NCBI RefSeq assembly: GCF_014836905.1
Contig: NZ_JACSPZ010000002.1
Coordinates: 186,001-250,000 of the forward strand
From: Solibacillus faecavium
GTDB lineage: Bacteria; Bacillota; Bacilli; Bacillales_A; Planococcaceae
Reading direction: 5' to 3'
DNA length: 64,000 nt
The translations under genes and the position numbers were made by a program. The notes beneath the pieces were generated by a model that saw only the letters and a list, made by a program, of their open reading frames with translations, was not told where the DNA came from and ran no database searches. This document shows positions 45,950-53,865 of the stretch, piece by piece. Position 1 is the stretch's first letter, and each line of letters starts with the position of its first letter.

Positions 45950-45981
45950 GTGGCCTGAAATATTCAGGGCACTTCCTTTTC
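45950..45981 (+). terminator. Weak intrinsic terminator after the AI-2E family gene
   Basis: GTGGCCTGAA pairs with TTCAGGGCAC (one mismatch). The tail TTCCTTTTC is short, so partial read-through to the next gene is possible. Confidence 0.6.
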
Positions 45982-46021
45982 AAATCATTCGGTTGATTTC
46001 TTATTTTATGGGGGAATTCAC

Positions 46022-46411
46022 ATGTTAAGTAAATGGTTAACAACAGTAGAAGAAAACGGCGTAAGAGTAGAAACCGTTATTGAAAAAACAGAGCTTGTAG
46101 AAGGTGACGTACTAAATGGTTCTGTTTACATTACGCCTCTTACAGAAGATGAAGAAGATAAAATTGACTACATTTCATTAAAGGTATTATGTGAGCAGGC
46201 GAATGGGGAATTAACTGTTATTGGTAAACATTCCTTTGAAGTGGTCGGCAGTATACGATCAAAAGATGCGGAAATTATGCCTTTTGAAATCATGCCGGAT
46301 GAGCGTTGGGTATGTGGAGTAGATGAGCGACTTATTTTCCAGACGACTGTAATATTTTTAGATGGAACAGAAGTCGAAGAAGTTGGTTATATTTCTTATG
46401 ATACTGAGTAA
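46022..46411 (+). CDS. Half-length Spo0M-like (arrestin-fold) protein
   Basis: The 129-residue acidic soluble protein begins MLSKWLTTVEENGVRVETVI and continues EKTELVEGDVLNGSVYITPL. This resembles the first arrestin-like beta-sandwich of Spo0M (KVDTILEKDAYRPGDEVSG region), while typical Spo0M is about 250 residues with two halves. The frame closes with a proper stop and there is a good ribosome site (GGGGGAA), so it looks like a naturally single-domain protein rather than a fragment. Spo0M affects sporulation control; whether this protein does is unknown. Confidence 0.6.
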   Translation: MLSKWLTTVEENGVRVETVIEKTELVEGDVLNGSVYITPLTEDEEDKIDYISLKVLCEQANGELTVIGKHSFEVVGSIRSKDAEIMPFEIMPDERWVCGVDERLIFQTTVIFLDGTEVEEVGYISYDTE

Positions 46412-46451
46412 GTATATAGAGGCCGGTACAAAACCCACCTCAAAATAAAAC

Positions 46452-46490
46452 AGCCGTTCAAATTTTACGATAAGTAAAGTTTGAACGGCT
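46452..46490. terminator. Repeated hairpin terminator, copy 2
   Basis: AGCCGTTCAAA (46452-46462) pairs with TTTGAACGGCT (46480-46490). It lies between convergent genes, like its near-copy at 42872-42909, and an A-rich run before it serves the minus strand. Confidence 0.8.
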
Positions 46491-46515
46491 TTATATTTGT
46501 GTCTACTTCGTAGCC

Positions 46516-46619
46516 GTTGTTCTTCGTTACGGCGGACGCTTTCCTGGGGGCACGGCTCGAGCCTGTAGTCTCTCCCACGTGCTTGTCCCCTGGGAGTCGC
46601 CGCCTTCACTACGAACAAC
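46516..46619. repeat. REP-like GC-rich palindromic element
   Basis: A GC-rich block in AT-rich surroundings. Outer arms GTTGTTC (46516-46522) and GAACAAC (46613-46619) pair. CGGCGGAC pairs with GTCGCCGCC near the middle, and a loop contains CACGGCTCGAGCC. The same kind of sequence (GCGGACGCTTTCC, CTCGAGCC, GGAGTCGCCGCC) is familiar from intergenic repeats in many Bacillaceae and Planococcaceae. No second copy lies in this window. Confidence 0.75.
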
Positions 46620-46667
46620 TAAGTTTCCTTCTATATCATTTAAATCTCTACATAATTTTTGTCCCAG

Positions 46668-47831
46668 CTATACTCGAATCGTTTTTAATTTTTCAACGGC
46701 TTTTTCAAGTAATTCGACTGGTTGTACTAATGCTAAACGCATGTAGCCTTCACCTGCTGAACCAAAAACCGTGCCTGGAACCATAACGACACCCGTTTGC
46801 TCAATTGCTTTAAAGGCAAAGTCTATGCAATTAATATCGTAAGGATATTTTGCCCAAACGAACATTCCGCCATTACTAGGCGCAACTTCCCAGCCAATTG
46901 ATGTCAAACCTTCCATCAATGTTTTATGGCGCTCTGAAAAGGTCTTTCTTAATTTGTCTGTAATTTCCTCAGAGTTGTCTAACGCTAATGCTGCTACTTG
47001 TTGAATCGGTTCAAAAATACCAAAATCTAAATTGGATTTTAACTGTTTCATTATTCCAACTAATTGAGCATTCCCTACAATGTAGGCTACACGTGTACCA
47101 GCCAGGCTAAAGCTTTTTGATAGTGAATTGATTTCCAGCCCAACTTCTTTTGCTCCCGGTGTTGCAAGGAAGCTAATCGGTGCATCACCTTTAAAGTAAA
47201 ACTCTGAATAGGCCGCATCATGTAATACAATAATATTATATTTCTTCGCGAATTCGACTACTTCTTTAAAATATTCTGGAGATGGCATTGCAGGTACTGG
47301 ATTACCTGGTAAATTCAATATAAGTAATTTTGCTTTTTGCAGTACTTCTTCAGGAACAGCTTTTAAATCGGGTAAGTAATCGTTCTCCTTTGTTAAAGGC
47401 ATGTAGTAGGGCTTTGCACCCGCTAAATGGATTCCGGCATCGTAGGCAACATATGCTGGATTTGTTGTTAATACGACGTCTCCCGGATCACAAAAAGCAA
47501 CAGGCAAGTGTACTAATCCTTCTTGAGAGCCGATTGTTTGGACTACTTCAGTTTCTGCATTTAATTCAACACCGTTTACTCGTTTATAGTAGTTACATAC
47601 TGCTTCATTAAATGTTTGAATACCCGTTAATGTATAACCATATGAAGAAGAAAGTGCCGAAAGTTCAGACATCTTTTGTCGTAAATTTTCAGCTGGAGGG
47701 ATATCTGGACTGCCTAAGCTCAGATCAATTAATTCCATCCCATTTTGCTGTTGGCTTTTTGCATGTTTTTTTAAATCCCCAAAAATTGCCGGTGCAAACA
47801 AAGACATTTTTTTTGACGGTTGGATATTCAA
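46668..47831 (-). CDS. Class I/II PLP-dependent aminotransferase (LL-DAP aminotransferase-like)
   Basis: The 387-residue fold-type I aminotransferase has substrate-loop DLSLGSPDIPP, GSQEGLVHLPVAF, NPAYVAYDAG, DAAYSEFYF with the cofactor aspartate, and PLP lysine in NSLSKSFSLAGTRVAY. A C-terminal arginine motif, GEGYMRLALVQ, is also present. Its sequence looks closest to LL-diaminopimelate aminotransferase-like enzymes, but substrate cannot be fixed; the usual NPTGA is NPVPAM here. The start is TTG 47831 after AAGGAG; a longer N-terminus would place that site inside the gene. Confidence 0.88.
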   Translation of the reverse strand: MNIQPSKKMSLFAPAIFGDLKKHAKSQQQNGMELIDLSLGSPDIPPAENLRQKMSELSALSSSYGYTLTGIQTFNEAVCNYYKRVNGVELNAETEVVQTIGSQEGLVHLPVAFCDPGDVVLTTNPAYVAYDAGIHLAGAKPYYMPLTKENDYLPDLKAVPEEVLQKAKLLILNLPGNPVPAMPSPEYFKEVVEFAKKYNIIVLHDAAYSEFYFKGDAPISFLATPGAKEVGLEINSLSKSFSLAGTRVAYIVGNAQLVGIMKQLKSNLDFGIFEPIQQVAALALDNSEEITDKLRKTFSERHKTLMEGLTSIGWEVAPSNGGMFVWAKYPYDINCIDFAFKAIEQTGVVMVPGTVFGSAGEGYMRLALVQPVELLEKAVEKLKTIRV

Positions 47832-47993
47832 TATGTAACACTCCTTAAAACTTTCAAATGTAAGCACCATTTTATCATATCCTTCACGTATAATGGGGAG
47901 GAAATCAGAAAATAGAGTTATCTTCAAACACAAAAGCATTAAATTGAAATAGAGTAGCGATTTTTTACTGTAGAGATAGTAGAAAGGGAGAGA

Positions 47994-48797
47994 ATGATGA
48001 TCATTTATTCTTTAAGCGGGCCTAGTGGTACTGGTAAAAGTACCAGTGCTTTACAGTTTGCTCACCAACAAAATATTCAGGCTATTATTGATGATGGGCT
48101 ATTTATTGTAAATGGAGAAAAGGTAGCCGGAACGTCAGCAAAGTTTGAGAAAAATACATTAAAGGCTGTACGCCGCGCAATTTTTGATGATGATGTACAT
48201 AAAGAGGAGATTTTAAAAGCTATTCAAACCTATGAAGTAAAATCTATCTTAATAATTGGCACATCGGATAAAATGACTAAAAAAATAGCTGCACGTTTAG
48301 AGCTTGGCGAAATTAATCATTTTTATTATGTACAAAACATTCGAACAGAAAAGGAAATCCGTATCGCTAAATACGTAAGGGAAGTACAAGGAAAGCATGT
48401 TATGCCAGTACCTTACAGACAAGTGGAGCAGAATTTCTTTAAACGTCTAGTTCAGCGAGGGAAAGAGATTTTCTCTTCTACTCAAGTAAAGCTTGGAGAA
48501 ACGACGATAGTACAGCCTGATTTTCATCAAAATAGTGTGTATATAGCACGTTCCGTTTATTTAGATGTTTTAGAGCATGTACTCGAGCAACAGAGTCAAA
48601 TCACAAAATTTGAAGTACTGAGTCTACAAATTGAAGGGATTCCGCAAATGAATATTAATATTTATTTAAAATCACCTGTCCAATATCATATTCCGACCTA
48701 TCTATACGAAGTTCAAAAGGATATTGCTGATGTATTCTCCCATCAATTCGGCATAGAACCCGAGAAAATTAATTTACAGTTAAGAGGAATTAAATAA
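47994..48797 (+). CDS. P-loop NTPase fused to an Asp23-like domain
   Basis: The 267-residue protein begins with a P-loop, SLSGPSGTGKST (residues 6-17), in a kinase-like alpha/beta domain of about 170 residues (ILIIGTSDKMTKKIAARLEL). The last 60 residues, MNINIYLKSPVQYHIP through EVQKDIADVFSHQFGIEP to INLQLRGI, follow the pattern of Asp23/Gls24 alkaline-shock domains. Function is unknown; ATP- or GTP-dependent action at the envelope is a guess. ATG 47994 and ATG 47997 are both possible behind GGGAGA. It is divergent from the aminotransferase gene. Confidence 0.75.
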   Translation: MMIIYSLSGPSGTGKSTSALQFAHQQNIQAIIDDGLFIVNGEKVAGTSAKFEKNTLKAVRRAIFDDDVHKEEILKAIQTYEVKSILIIGTSDKMTKKIAARLELGEINHFYYVQNIRTEKEIRIAKYVREVQGKHVMPVPYRQVEQNFFKRLVQRGKEIFSSTQVKLGETTIVQPDFHQNSVYIARSVYLDVLEHVLEQQSQITKFEVLSLQIEGIPQMNINIYLKSPVQYHIPTYLYEVQKDIADVFSHQFGIEPEKINLQLRGIK

Positions 48798-48803
48798 CCG
48801 TTA

Positions 48804-48839
48804 AAAAGGGCTGACATGAATGCGTCAGCTCTTTTTTTT
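48804..48839 (+). terminator. Intrinsic terminator of the P-loop/Asp23-like gene
   Basis: AGGGCTGAC pairs with GTCAGCTCT (one G-U), followed by eight T. Confidence 0.9.
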
Positions 48840-48870
48840 AAAATATCAACATATAAATCTTAAAAATTAA

Positions 48871-48899
48871 TTGTATTTTCTGATAAATAAATATATTCT
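48871..48899 (+). promoter_or_regulatory. Candidate promoter of the oxidase/TRAP operon
   Basis: TTGTAT (48871-48876), 17-bp spacer, TATTCT (48894-48899). Transcription would start near 48906, just ahead of the two palindromes. Confidence 0.45.
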
Positions 48900-48914
48900 A
48901 AATATTAAGAAGTA

Positions 48915-48927
48915 TTGGTTGGACCAA
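48915..48927. promoter_or_regulatory. GntR/FadR-type operator 1
   Basis: TTGGT-TGG-ACCAA is a perfect 5-3-5 palindrome. It fits the T-G-G-T-N3-A-C-C-A pattern bound by FadR-subfamily regulators such as LldR and PdhR. The operon it precedes encodes such a regulator as its last gene. Confidence 0.8.
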
Positions 48928-48934
48928 ATGACTG

Positions 48935-48947
48935 TTGGTATAACCAA
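48935..48947. promoter_or_regulatory. GntR/FadR-type operator 2
   Basis: TTGGT-ATA-ACCAA, a second perfect 5-3-5 palindrome with identical half-sites. The centres of the two sites are 20 bp apart, about two helical turns, which would suit cooperative binding on one DNA face. It lies 22 bp before the first gene of the operon. Confidence 0.8.
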
Positions 48948-48968
48948 AAATTATAAAGGGGATGCACT

Positions 48969-50333
48969 ATGAACTATATTGAACACTTACAAAATTTATT
49001 ATCACCTGAACAAGTAACAACAAATGATGTTTTACGTGAACAACATGGACGAGATGAATCTTACCATGAACCTCACTTACCGGATGTAGTCGTATTTCCA
49101 AAATCAGCGGAAGAAGTTAGTGCAATTTTAGCCTTCGCAAATGAGCAACTTATACCGGTTGTACCATTTGGTTTAGGTACGAGTCTTGAAGGACATGTCA
49201 TTCCAACAAAAGGTGGGATCTCACTTGATTTGTCACTTATGAATGCGGTGCTGGAAGTACGGTCAGAAGATTTTCTTGTAAAGGTCCAACCGGGTGTTAC
49301 TCGCAGTCAATTAAATAAGGAACTGAAAAAATACGGCATGTTCTTTTCTGTAGATCCAGGGGCGGATGCAACATTAGGTGGTATGGCTGCGACAAATGCG
49401 AGCGGAACAACTTCAGTACGCTATGGCATTATGCGTGATCAAGTCCGTGATTTAGAAGTCGTTTTAGCTAACGGCGATATTATCCATACAGGCGGGTTAG
49501 CTGCCAAGTCATCATCAGGCTATCATCTAAACGGACTTATGATTGGTTCAGAAGGTACACTTGGTGTCATTACAGAGTTAACATTACGTGTTTACGGTAT
49601 TCCGGAAAAAATAGTGGCAGGACGTGCGACATTTAATACTGTCCAAGAAGCGGTCAATTCCGTTGTTGCATTAAAGCAGGCAGGTATTCCGATGGCACGC
49701 ATTGAGCTCGTTGATAAAACGAGTATTGAACAGGTGAATCATGCATCAGGTGCTAGCTTTTTAGAAATGCCTACGCTATTTTTAGAATTCCACGGAAATG
49801 AATCTGGTTTACAATCTGACGTTGTCTTTGCAACAGAGCTACTCAATGATAATGGCTGTACAGGTCTGTCTTTTGAACAGGATGAACGGGCGCGTAATCA
49901 GCTATGGGAGCTACGTCATAATTTGGCGTATACATACATCCATTCAGCGCCAGGAAAACGCTTAATGTCTACCGATGTAGTAGTTCCGATCAATTCATTG
50001 CCGGAAGCAATCGAAAATTCGCGCCAAAAAATTGAGAGCATGAATATTAACGCTGGAATTGTCGGACATGTCGGTGACGGGAACTACCATATTTTGCTTA
50101 TGGTTGATATGAATGACCCTCAGGATATTTTAAAGGCAAAAGAGCTTAATGAGCATGTAGTGGAATTCGCCTTATCACTGGGTGGTACTTGTACAGGTGA
50201 ACATGGTGTCGGTAGTGGGAAAGCAAAATACCAGCGACTTGAACATGGGCTGGCATACGACTGGATGAAACAGATTAAACAAGTGTTTGATCCAAACAAC
50301 ATTATGAATCCAGGGAAAATATTCATTGATTAG
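48969..50333 (+). CDS. FAD-linked oxidase, GlcD/D-lactate dehydrogenase family
   Basis: The 454-residue flavoenzyme has a PCMH-type FAD-binding domain at about 35-215 (VVPFGLGTSLEGHVIP, GADATLGGMAATNASGT, GSEGTLGVITELTLR). The C-terminal FAD-oxidase domain carries IVGHVGDGNYHILL and CTGEHGVGSGK with the conserved histidines and glutamate. Members oxidise D-lactate, glycolate or other D-2-hydroxyacids to 2-oxoacids. It heads an operon with a TRAP dicarboxylate-type transporter and a GntR regulator, so it probably oxidises the imported hydroxyacid. The exact substrate is open. AAAGGGG precedes the ATG. Confidence 0.92.
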   Translation: MNYIEHLQNLLSPEQVTTNDVLREQHGRDESYHEPHLPDVVVFPKSAEEVSAILAFANEQLIPVVPFGLGTSLEGHVIPTKGGISLDLSLMNAVLEVRSEDFLVKVQPGVTRSQLNKELKKYGMFFSVDPGADATLGGMAATNASGTTSVRYGIMRDQVRDLEVVLANGDIIHTGGLAAKSSSGYHLNGLMIGSEGTLGVITELTLRVYGIPEKIVAGRATFNTVQEAVNSVVALKQAGIPMARIELVDKTSIEQVNHASGASFLEMPTLFLEFHGNESGLQSDVVFATELLNDNGCTGLSFEQDERARNQLWELRHNLAYTYIHSAPGKRLMSTDVVVPINSLPEAIENSRQKIESMNINAGIVGHVGDGNYHILLMVDMNDPQDILKAKELNEHVVEFALSLGGTCTGEHGVGSGKAKYQRLEHGLAYDWMKQIKQVFDPNNIMNPGKIFID

Positions 50334-50345
50334 GGGAATTGAAAG

Positions 50346-51326
50346 ATGAAAAAATTCGTTTGCGTAGTGGGGCTTGTATTGAGTTTTGCACTTTTATCGG
50401 CTTGCACAAGTTCAAATGAAAGAGAGCAGTATGTATTATACGCAGGACATTCACTGGCAGCAGATCATCCATTCGAGTTGGCGATGCAAGAATTGAAGCA
50501 GCGGATTGAAGAGCGTACAGACGGTAGAGTCATTATTGAAACGTTCCCTTTAAGTCAGCTCGGGGCAGAGCGTGAGCTGATTGAAGGAGCTATGCTCGGT
50601 TCAGTAGACATGGTTGTCTCAACATCAGGACCGATTATGAATTTCGTTTCAGATTTTGCTGTACTTGACCTGCCGTTTTTATTTAACGACAGAGAATCAG
50701 CCGTGAACATTTTGGAAGGTGAAATCGGACAAGAGTTGTTTGATCAATTACGCGACATTGGGATTGTCGGGTTATCTTGGGGAGAAAATGGATTCAGGCA
50801 TGTCACAAACAGTTTGAAGCCAGTTGAAACACCTGATGATTTAAAAGGGTTATCGATGCGTGTACAGGAAAATAAAGTATTTATCTCTGCCTTTAAGGAG
50901 CTTGGTGTGACACCTTCCCCGATGGCTTGGACAGAAGCTTTGACCGCGCTGCAGTCCGGTGTAGTGGATGGGCAGGAAAACCCAATTTTAGTGATTGATA
51001 GCTACAAATTATATGATGCCAATCAAAAGCATATGACGCTTACTGGACATGCCTATTCGTCGGCAGTGTTTATGATGAGTGAACATGCCTATAACCGTTT
51101 ACCGGAAGATCTACGCCAAATTGTAATGGAAGAAGGTCAGAAAATCGGAGCATATGAGCGGCAACTCGTAATTGATATGGAACAAAAGGCACTTGCCAGA
51201 CTTCAAGAACAAGGAATGGAAGTTGTAGATACAATTGAAGTGGATGCTTTCCGCGAGAAAATTATGTCTGTATATGACAGTGCTAAAAACCAACAGCTAT
51301 TACAGCGTATATTAAATGAGCAGTAG
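50346..51326 (+). CDS. dctP: TRAP transporter substrate-binding lipoprotein DctP
   Basis: The 326-residue lipoprotein has lipobox LSAC (Cys20) and the DctP fold: YAGHSLAADHPFELAM, FPLSQLGAERELIEGAMLGSVDM-like stretch, and PDDLKGLSMRVQENKVF carrying the conserved carboxylate-binding arginine. ALTALQSGVVDGQENPI follows. It binds an organic acid outside the membrane and delivers it to DctQM. It starts 12 bp after the oxidase gene and is followed after 15 bp by dctQ. Confidence 0.95.
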   Translation: MKKFVCVVGLVLSFALLSACTSSNEREQYVLYAGHSLAADHPFELAMQELKQRIEERTDGRVIIETFPLSQLGAERELIEGAMLGSVDMVVSTSGPIMNFVSDFAVLDLPFLFNDRESAVNILEGEIGQELFDQLRDIGIVGLSWGENGFRHVTNSLKPVETPDDLKGLSMRVQENKVFISAFKELGVTPSPMAWTEALTALQSGVVDGQENPILVIDSYKLYDANQKHMTLTGHAYSSAVFMMSEHAYNRLPEDLRQIVMEEGQKIGAYERQLVIDMEQKALARLQEQGMEVVDTIEVDAFREKIMSVYDSAKNQQLLQRILNEQ

Positions 51327-51341
51327 GATAGGAGAAAGACA

Positions 51342-51809
51342 ATGGTGAAATTAGTAGAAGGGGTAAATAAAGTAGTACATGGTATTTTAATTGCCTTGAT
51401 GGTTGTACTTGTTATTTCGGTATTTTGTCAAATTACGTTCCGCTTTTTTGACTATTCTATTGCCTGGACAGAAGAACTATCACGGTATTCTATGATTTGG
51501 ATGACATTTTTAGGTGCGGCCTATGCAGTAGCAGCCCGTGCGCATATTGGCATGGAATTATTAGTTGACCGTATGGAAGGCCTTATCAAGAAAGTTTTTA
51601 TCGTACTAAGCGCAGCAGTATGTCTTGTGTTTTTTGTTCTCATGGTCGTTAAGGGCTTGGAACTGTCAATGCGTGTGATGGATCAGCCTTCAGCTGTATT
51701 GCAAATACCGATGGGAATCGTCTATTCAGTCATTCCTATTAGTGGGCTAATTCTAGTGATGAATTTGTTCTATATCACGACAAAACAACTGAAAGGAGAG
51801 CTATCTTAA
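51342..51809 (+). CDS. dctQ: TRAP transporter small permease DctQ
   Basis: The 155-residue protein has four TM helices and the DctQ signatures WTEELSRYSMIWMTFLGAA and RAHIGMELLVD. It forms the permease with DctM, which begins within its stop codon (TAATG overlap). AGGAGA precedes the ATG. Confidence 0.94.
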   Translation: MVKLVEGVNKVVHGILIALMVVLVISVFCQITFRFFDYSIAWTEELSRYSMIWMTFLGAAYAVAARAHIGMELLVDRMEGLIKKVFIVLSAAVCLVFFVLMVVKGLELSMRVMDQPSAVLQIPMGIVYSVIPISGLILVMNLFYITTKQLKGELS

Positions 51810-53077
51810 TGGCAGATATTATTCTTTTCATTGTATTGCTCGTATTAATTTTCATCAATGTTCCAATTGCCATTGCGCTAGCGATGGCAGCAACAACGTT
51901 TTTCGTTATTCAAAGTGAAATGCCCATTGTAGCAATTTTCCAACGTATGTTTAACTCGATAGACTCCTTTCCATTACTGGCAGTTCCTTTTTTCCTGCTT
52001 GCTGGAAAGTTAATGGAGTCTGGCGGGATTTCCCGTAGATTAATTCATTTAGCAGAAGTAATGCTCGGCCGTGTACGCGGTGGATTGGCATTAGTATCAA
52101 TTATTTCATGTGCCTTTTTCGCAGCATTATCTGGCTCAGCTGCGGCGACAACAGCGGCGGTTGGTGCTATTATGATTCCGGCTATGGTGAAAAAAGGCTA
52201 TGATAAAAACTTCTCGACTGCCATTCAGGCTGCAGGAGGTACAATCGGAGTGATTATCCCTCCAAGTGTCCCACTTGTATTATTCGGTGTCACAGCAAGT
52301 GTTTCGATTAGTGATCTTTTTTTAGCAGGTATTATTCCCGGTATATTTGTAACGTTTGCCTTACTTTTACTTGTTTATATCGTTTCAATATTTCAAGGGT
52401 ATGGTGGCGGAGAGAAATATGATTTCAAAGAATTTTTCTTAGCTTTAAAGGATTCTTTTTTAGCTCTAATGATGCCTGTTATTATTTTAGGCGGTATTTA
52501 CAGTGGGTTTTTTACCGCTACAGAAGCGGCTTTAGTTGCGGTAGTATACGGATTAATCGTTGGTGTATTTATTTACCGTGAAATTACTTTAAAAGATTTG
52601 TATCACATATTTTCATCAGCAACTGTCATGAGTGCCTCCATACTATTTATCATTGCTGGCGCATCAGTATTCGCCTATTACTTAACGCGCGAACGCATTC
52701 CGATGCAAATTACAGAAGCTTTATTAAGTGTGACGGACAACTGGATTTTTGCATTGCTTATCATTAATTTCATCTTACTGATTGTCGGAACATTTATGGA
52801 AACAGCGGCCGCTATTTTAATTTTAACACCAATATTAGCGCCTGTTGCGACTGCACTTGGAATTGACCTTGTTCATTTTGGAATTATAATGATCGTAAAT
52901 TTAGCAATTGGATACATAACACCACCAGTTGGGTTAAACTTATTCGTAGCCAATAAAATAGCTGGAACGAAACTTGAAGGTGTAATGCGTGCGATTATAC
53001 CATTTCTACTTGTCATGATCATTTGTGTATTACTCATCTCATTCGTTCCAGCAATTAGTTTATTTTTAGTGAAATAG
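51809..53077 (+). CDS. dctM: TRAP transporter large permease DctM
   Basis: The 422-residue protein has 11-12 hydrophobic segments. Typical DctM stretches are FPLLAVPFFLLAGKLMESG, GSAAATTAAVGAIMIPAMVKKGYD, AAGGTIGVIIPPSVPLVLFG and ITPPVGLNLFVANKIAG. It is the sodium-coupled membrane subunit of the TRAP importer. It overlaps dctQ by one base and is followed after 16 bp by the regulator gene. Confidence 0.95.
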   Translation: MADIILFIVLLVLIFINVPIAIALAMAATTFFVIQSEMPIVAIFQRMFNSIDSFPLLAVPFFLLAGKLMESGGISRRLIHLAEVMLGRVRGGLALVSIISCAFFAALSGSAAATTAAVGAIMIPAMVKKGYDKNFSTAIQAAGGTIGVIIPPSVPLVLFGVTASVSISDLFLAGIIPGIFVTFALLLLVYIVSIFQGYGGGEKYDFKEFFLALKDSFLALMMPVIILGGIYSGFFTATEAALVAVVYGLIVGVFIYREITLKDLYHIFSSATVMSASILFIIAGASVFAYYLTRERIPMQITEALLSVTDNWIFALLIINFILLIVGTFMETAAAILILTPILAPVATALGIDLVHFGIIMIVNLAIGYITPPVGLNLFVANKIAGTKLEGVMRAIIPFLLVMIICVLLISFVPAISLFLVK

Positions 53078-53093
53078 TGAAGGTGTGAATCCG

Positions 53094-53798
53094 GTGACTT
53101 CAACAAACAAACAAAAGGTTTATGAAATCATATTCCAAAAAATACAACAGGAAATTGCTGACGGTCATTTAAAGGTTGGGGATAAATTGCCTCCTGAACG
53201 GGACCTCGCCACGCTCTATAGCGTAAGTCGCACCTCGATACGAGAGGCACTACGGTTATTAGAAGTCAGTGATGTAGTGGAAATCCGACAAGGTGATGGG
53301 ACATTTATTAAAAATATTTCCCTTCATCAAGTACAAGACCAATTATCAAATGTACTATTAAAAACAGATAAAGTCGTTTTATACGAGATGCTTGAATTAA
53401 GGCTGATTCTGGAATCTCAATGTGCGGCACTTGCTGCATTACGTGCTGACGGACATGATCTTGAAAAAATTGCCCAATCAGTTGAAGCGATGAAGACAGC
53501 AGATGATCATGAAGAAGCTGGGATACAGGCAGACTTGGATTTCCATATGGCAATTGCAAAATCGACACATAATAGCGTACTTGAACAGCTAATTGCGTCA
53601 TTGGAACCGCATATGCAAAATACGATTGAAGCAACGCGCAAACATCGATTATCATCAAAAGCAAATATTACGCGTACATTTGATGAGCATAAAGCAATCT
53701 ATTTGGCCATTAGCCGAGGTGAAAGCGAAAAAGCGAAAACACTTATGGAAGACCATATTCGGACAATTCGTGAAGAAATCTCAGAATTATCATTTTAA
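53094..53798 (+). CDS. GntR-family regulator, FadR subfamily
   Basis: The 234-residue regulator has an N-terminal winged helix-turn-helix (about 10-75; LPPERDLATLYSVSRTSIREALRLLE) and a C-terminal helical FCD domain. DLDFHMAIAKSTHN in the latter carries the Asp/His metal-ligand pattern. It probably represses its own operon through the two TTGGT-N3-ACCAA sites at 48915-48947 and is released by the hydroxyacid inducer. GTG 53094 is preferred over GTG 53085 because GAAGGTG is eight bases before the former. A shared terminator follows. Confidence 0.9.
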   Translation: MTSTNKQKVYEIIFQKIQQEIADGHLKVGDKLPPERDLATLYSVSRTSIREALRLLEVSDVVEIRQGDGTFIKNISLHQVQDQLSNVLLKTDKVVLYEMLELRLILESQCAALAALRADGHDLEKIAQSVEAMKTADDHEEAGIQADLDFHMAIAKSTHNSVLEQLIASLEPHMQNTIEATRKHRLSSKANITRTFDEHKAIYLAISRGESEKAKTLMEDHIRTIREEISELSF

Positions 53799-53822
53799 AA
53801 ATTTCATCACTAAATAATGAAG

Positions 53823-53859
53823 AACGCCGCAAATTTTAAAATCTAATTTGCGGCGTTTT
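53823..53859. terminator. Bidirectional terminator between the gntR gene and the crotonase gene
   Basis: AACGCCGCAAATT pairs perfectly with AATTTGCGGCGTT, with T-rich sequence after it. Confidence 0.9.
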
Positions 53860-53865
53860 ACTATT

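Noticed and set aside
46517-46786. Plus-strand 89-codon frame across the GC-rich palindrome
   Set aside because: It reads through the REP-like element and the end of the aminotransferase gene; composition is not protein-like.
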